NCBI GenBank assembly: GCA_013150955.1
Contig: JAADJD010000051.1
Coordinates: forward strand, 1-64,000
DNA: 64,000 nucleotides
Direction: 5' to 3'
Source of the DNA: Calditrichota bacterium
Lineage (GTDB): Bacteria > Calditrichota > Calditrichia > RBG-13-44-9 > J042
The notes below the pieces were generated by a model that saw only the letters and a list, made by a program, of their open reading frames with translations, had not been told where the DNA came from and did no database searches. Position 1 is the stretch's first letter. The number at the start of each line of letters is the position of its first letter. The position numbers were made by a program, and so were the translations under genes. Positions 61,264-64,000 of this stretch are shown in pieces.

Positions 61264-61294
61264 TGTTGAATATCCAGATGTTGAGTATTCAACA
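61264..61294 (-). promoter_or_regulatory. Inverted repeat before the efflux-pump genes
   Basis: TGTTGAATA (61264-61272) and TATTCAACA (61286-61294) form a perfect 9-base inverted repeat with a 13-base spacer, between the small exported-protein gene and the TolC-type gene. It may be a second regulator site or a hairpin. The half-site TTGAATA shares the TTGA core with the ArsR palindrome at 62164-62185. Confidence 0.45.
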
Positions 61295-61332
61295 AATGGT
61301 TTAATTAAAGCGGGTCAATTTAATCCGGAGGT

Positions 61333-61779
61333 TCAAATAAGCAGAACGGTAGTCTCAACCGTTTGAATAATTGGATTGGCTATGTGATCGGAAGGATGTT
61401 CACAGCATACGGTTGGTGTGGATCGGGCATTCATCAGAATGGGATACAGAACCACCTGCTGAATGCCGTTAAGAAATAGCTTGTTTTTTGCAAGGATGAA
61501 TTGGTATCCAGCATTCTGATAGAGGGGGATGTCCAGGCAATCGCTGGAGTAAGCCGGATGTTTTTCCAGCAAACCAACCAGCGATTTGTGAGAAACTTCC
61601 AGGCTCATTTCGCAATGGAACCAGGATTCCTGAGACTCCAGTGCCATGTGACCGTCGCTGCCCAAACACACCACCAGATCGGGGAAAGATACCTGCGCCG
61701 ATAAGGTGTACAGGGCAAAGAGCACCAGAACACTGATGGTGGTAATCCCCCGAGCGATGTTTTTCCAGTTAGGACGCAT
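61333..61779 (-). CDS. Small exported protein of the metal-efflux operon, unknown
   Basis: I do not recognise this 148-residue protein. It has an N-terminal hydrophobic signal/anchor (about 10-28) and then several scattered Cys and His (VCLGSDGH, WFHCEM, SSDCLD, VCCEHPSDH). The closely spaced CCEHPSDH near residues 123-130 could bind metal. It begins 6 bases after the stop of the ArsR gene, so it is co-transcribed with it. A role as a periplasmic metal-binding or sensor protein is inference. Confidence 0.6.
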   Translation of the reverse strand: MRPNWKNIARGITTISVLVLFALYTLSAQVSFPDLVVCLGSDGHMALESQESWFHCEMSLEVSHKSLVGLLEKHPAYSSDCLDIPLYQNAGYQFILAKNKLFLNGIQQVVLYPILMNARSTPTVCCEHPSDHIANPIIQTVETTVLLI

Positions 61780-61785
61780 GATTAT

Positions 61786-62151
61786 TTATGCTCGTTCGTT
61801 CACGTGTTCCTGAGCCTGTTGGATCAGCATTTCAATGTGGTCGTCATCCAGAGAATAATAGGCCATCTTGCCTTCTCGCCGGTATTTCACCAGCTTTAAG
61901 TTTCGCAACAGCCGAAGCTGATGCGACACCGCCGAAACCGACAGGTTGATCAGGGTCGCCAGATCACAAACGCACATCTCCTCGATGGCCAGCGCCATGA
62001 GAATCTGAATGCGCGTGGGATCCGAAAGCGCCTTGAACGTTTCCGCCAGCGCCTGAATGGTCTCCGCATCCGGCAGCTGATGCTGCACCGCTTTCACTTT
62101 TTCCAGATTCGCGACCGTAACGCTGCAAATGTCTTTTGTTTCCACCGCCAT
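61786..62151 (-). CDS. SmtB/CadC-type ArsR-family metal sensor
   Basis: This 121-residue winged-helix repressor appears to have both classical metal sites. The alpha-3N site uses Cys60 and Cys62 (EMCVCDLA) with Cys9 in the N-terminal arm, as in CadC and ZiaR. The alpha-5 site has Asp103-x-His105 and His116-x-x-Glu119, the same spacing as Asp104/His106/His117/Glu120 of SmtB. The recognition helix is NLSVSAVSHQLRLLRNLKLV. This predicts sensing of Zn, Cd, Pb or related ions. It heads the efflux operon and is divergent from the mer genes; a perfect palindrome lies 12 bases upstream. Confidence 0.92.
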   Translation of the reverse strand: MAVETKDICSVTVANLEKVKAVQHQLPDAETIQALAETFKALSDPTRIQILMALAIEEMCVCDLATLINLSVSAVSHQLRLLRNLKLVKYRREGKMAYYSLDDDHIEMLIQQAQEHVNERA

Positions 62152-62163
62152 GCAACTCTCCTA

Positions 62164-62185
62164 CATTTGAGCAAATGCTCAAATG
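62164..62185 (-). promoter_or_regulatory. ArsR/SmtB-type operator palindrome
   Basis: CATTTGAGC and GCTCAAATG form a perfect 9-base inverted repeat with a 4-base AAAT centre. With flanking TATTCA it fits the 12-2-12-like operators bound by SmtB/ArsR repressors. It lies 12 bases before the regulator's start codon in the divergent regulator-mer gap, so it should autoregulate the efflux operon and might also affect mer. Confidence 0.75.
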
Positions 62186-62331
62186 AATATATCGTCCATC
62201 AGGCCCATTCGCAACAGGAAAAAAATTTTCTTCGAACGAATGGTGTGAACCGCTGAAAGTTCTGAAGCATTGGCAAGGCCGATCCGGGCAGGGGAATCAA
62301 TCTACAGTGAAATCGAAAAAGATGAATTTTT

Positions 62332-62365
62332 TTGTGAAACCCCGTAGTATGGTACGGGACATTTA
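62332..62365 (+). promoter_or_regulatory. mer promoter with MerR-like 7-4-7 operator
   Basis: CCCGTAG (62341-62347), TATG, GTACGGG (62352-62358) form an inverted repeat with one mismatch, matching the 7-4-7 form and GTAC core of mer operators. TTGTGA (62332-62337) could be the -35 and CATTTA (62360-62365) the -10, giving the overlong spacer typical of MerR promoters. No merR gene is in the window, so a MerR-family protein encoded elsewhere, or downstream of merA, is implied. Confidence 0.55.
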
Positions 62366-62396
62366 ACCCTTATGACCGTTAAATTCTGGAGGTAAC

Positions 62397-63035
62397 ATGA
62401 TGGCAGCATCAAAACAGGACGGGGGTACTCGATGGGGTATCCTCGGGGCGATCTTTTCGGCCGTGGTGGCGTCCATTTGTTGTTTGGGGCCTTTCGTGGT
62501 ATTGTTGTTAGGGGTAGGGGGCGCATGGGCTACCCAATTGACTGCCCTGCAGCCTTATCGACCCATTTTCATCGGATTGACGCTTCTGTTTCTGGGGTAC
62601 GCTTTTTATCGGGTTTACGGGCGTTCACCCGATCATGCCTGTGAACCCGGCCAGCCCTGTGCCGATCCGCGCGTGCAACGGCGGAATCGGTGGATATTAT
62701 GGGTAGTGACAATCCTGATTGGCATAATGTTGTTGCTGCCCTATGGGATTTCCAGTTTCCATACGTCCGTACCTCAGACCGTGTCAAGCGCATCCCGATG
62801 GGTGACGCTGGAATTGCAAAACATGACCTGCAGCTCCTGTGTGGTGGCCGTGGAGAAAAGTCTGACGTCTCGGGATGGAATTGTCCACGTGGCAGTAACC
62901 CTGGATCCCCCACGGGCGAGGGTGCAGTTTGATCCCCGGCAAATAACCGTCGAGGAGATTCAGCAAGCCACAACGGAGATAGGTTTCCCCTCTTCCGTTC
63001 TGACGTTACCGCAAACCGACAAACAGGGAGAATGA
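62397..63035 (+). CDS. merT: Mercuric transporter MerT fused to a MerP-like HMA domain
   Basis: This 212-residue fusion has a MerT-like part with helices at about 14-48 and 56-73, the Cys pair ASICCLGP (Cys28, Cys29) in the first helix, and a loop with two further Cys (Cys82, Cys88: HACEPGQPCAD). A third helix (about 98-120) leads to a C-terminal HMA domain (about 135-205) with the metal-binding NMTCSSC (Cys145, Cys148). Ordinary mer operons encode MerT and periplasmic MerP separately. The fusion should carry Hg(II) across the membrane to the reductase. An adjacent ATG at 62400 is an alternative start after GGAGG. merA follows after 2 bases. Confidence 0.85.
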   Translation: MMAASKQDGGTRWGILGAIFSAVVASICCLGPFVVLLLGVGGAWATQLTALQPYRPIFIGLTLLFLGYAFYRVYGRSPDHACEPGQPCADPRVQRRNRWILWVVTILIGIMLLLPYGISSFHTSVPQTVSSASRWVTLELQNMTCSSCVVAVEKSLTSRDGIVHVAVTLDPPRARVQFDPRQITVEEIQQATTEIGFPSSVLTLPQTDKQGE

Positions 63036-63037
63036 TC

Positions 63038-64000
63038 ATGGATTGTTGTCAAACAAAACCCCATTTTCTGATTATTGGGGGCGGATCGGCGGCATTCAGT
63101 GCAGCCATTCAGGCCATCGAGCTGGGTGCGCGGGTTACCGTAATAAATGCGGGATTACCCGTTGGAGGTACCTGTGTGAATGTGGGGTGTGTGCCTTCCA
63201 AAACGTTGATTCGCGCAGCGGAAGGGCTTTACCGGGCGCAAACCCAGCGCTTTGCGGGTATACACACTCAGGGACGGTTAACCGATTTTTCCGCGTTAAT
63301 TGAACAAAAAAATCAGTTGATTGCCAATCTGCGACAGACAAAATATCTGAATATTTTGAAGGATTCCCCCGACTTTCAGCTGGTAGAGGCGCGGGCGCGT
63401 TTTGTGGATGCCCGAACGGTGGAAGCTAATGGCCAGCGGTTTACCGCTGATAAGATTTTGATCGCCACCGGTGCCCGAACCCGGATCCCCAACATCAAAG
63501 GGCTGGATAAAGTGAAATATTTGACTAACGAGACTGCCTATCAGTTGTCGAATGTTCCCGAGTCGCTGATCATTCTTGGAGGCAACTTTATCGGCCTGGA
63601 AAATGCCCAGCTTTTTGCTCGCCTGGGAAGTCGGGTCACGGTGGTGGAAATGCTTCCCCGGATATTACCGGCAGAGGAACCAGAAATTGCCGAAGAAATT
63701 ACCCGCCAGTTTCAGGAAGAAGGCATTCGGGTAATTACCGGGGCCCGCGTGCATGCGGTAACACAGGCAGGCGATCGGGTTACTCTGGAACTGGAAGTGG
63801 GTAAACAGGTTCAGCAGATTACGGCAAAATCCTTATGGATTGCCACTGGAAGGCACCCCAATACCGATTCGTTAAATTTGGAAAACACGGCGGTACAGCG
63901 GGATGAGAACGATTTTATTCAGGTGAACGATTATCTGGAAACACACGATCCCAATATTTTTGCCGCCGGGGATGTTATTGGAGATCCCATGTTCGTGTAT
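63038..64000 (+). CDS. merA: Mercuric reductase MerA, 3' end beyond the window
   Basis: This partial gene of 321 codons has no stop before the window edge. MerA reduces Hg(II) to volatile Hg(0) with NADPH. The N-terminal FAD site (FLIIGGGSAAFSAA, about 10-23) is followed by the redox disulphide GGTCVNVGCVPSK (Cys46, Cys51), a second nucleotide-binding motif (LIILGGNFIGLENAQLF) and IFAAGDVIGDP near the end. GGTCVNVGCVPSK is the MerA wording and, with MerT upstream, separates it from lipoamide dehydrogenase. It lacks the N-terminal HMA domain of Tn501 MerA and begins MDCC. The C-terminal Cys pair should lie to the right of the window. An AGGGAG site precedes the ATG. Confidence 0.93.
   Translation, partial: MDCCQTKPHFLIIGGGSAAFSAAIQAIELGARVTVINAGLPVGGTCVNVGCVPSKTLIRAAEGLYRAQTQRFAGIHTQGRLTDFSALIEQKNQLIANLRQTKYLNILKDSPDFQLVEARARFVDARTVEANGQRFTADKILIATGARTRIPNIKGLDKVKYLTNETAYQLSNVPESLIILGGNFIGLENAQLFARLGSRVTVVEMLPRILPAEEPEIAEEITRQFQEEGIRVITGARVHAVTQAGDRVTLELEVGKQVQQITAKSLWIATGRHPNTDSLNLENTAVQRDENDFIQVNDYLETHDPNIFAAGDVIGDPMFVY

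Overview
The window looks like chromosome from a bacterium of the FCB side of the tree, most likely Calditrichota or a close relative (inference). The support is a 1,140-residue secreted protein ending in a type IX secretion/sorting-like domain that opens with NYPNPFN, a DUF4382 lipoprotein, many lipobox-type exported proteins, outer-membrane beta-barrel-like proteins, and an enteric-order his operon with fused hisB and hisIE. No tRNA, rRNA or CRISPR array was recognised.

Layout. 1-4.8 kb: end of a small membrane protein, then two hybrid sensor kinases in tandem. 5.2-7.8 kb: a tightly packed group (AlaX-type editing protein, V4R-like protein, a 45-residue basic protein, SatD-like protein). 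7.8-12.5 kb, minus strand: CPBP protease, SpoU/TrmH RNA methylase, ClC transporter, and a DUF2007 / P-II-like / PTS-EIIA trio. 13-15.3 kb: a barrel-like protein and ComF. 15.4-24.9 kb, minus strand: mfd followed by three parvulin-type chaperones (two lipoproteins and a SurA-like protein), a PqqD-like protein and an ABC exporter half. 25.4-33.2 kb: a membrane protein, then hisGDCBHAF(IE), preceded by a His-rich leader peptide and a classical three-segment transcription attenuator. 33.4-44.6 kb: the secreted protein, DUF4382 lipoprotein, Na+/solute symporter, M2-type peptidase and TypA/BipA. 44.7-64 kb: a metal-handling island, with a two-domain multicopper oxidase and barrel protein, two P1B ATPases, ArsR regulators, a CzcCBA/CusCBA-type tripartite efflux operon with a P-II protein, and a mer operon (merT-HMA fusion, merA) running off the right edge.

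How it works together. The island should move metals in stages: P1B ATPases from cytoplasm to periplasm, the RND-adaptor-TolC pump onward out of the cell, the Tat-exported oxidase in the periplasm, and MerT/MerA importing and reducing Hg(II). The regulators are SmtB/CadC- and ArsR-like repressors; one has a perfect 9-4-9 palindrome just upstream of its start, and an imperfect 7-4-7 palindrome of mer-operator form precedes merT. The his operon is apparently controlled by ribosome stalling on His codons.

Gene-poor gaps carry several repeat families: roughly 170-bp imperfect palindromes with CACGAATTACACGAAT-like ends (about nine copies), a 219-bp inverted-repeat element inserted inside one of them, GGATTTC heptamer tracts, and REP-like double-hairpin modules. 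Long inverted copies of the last two bracket one P1B ATPase/ArsR pair like a cassette.
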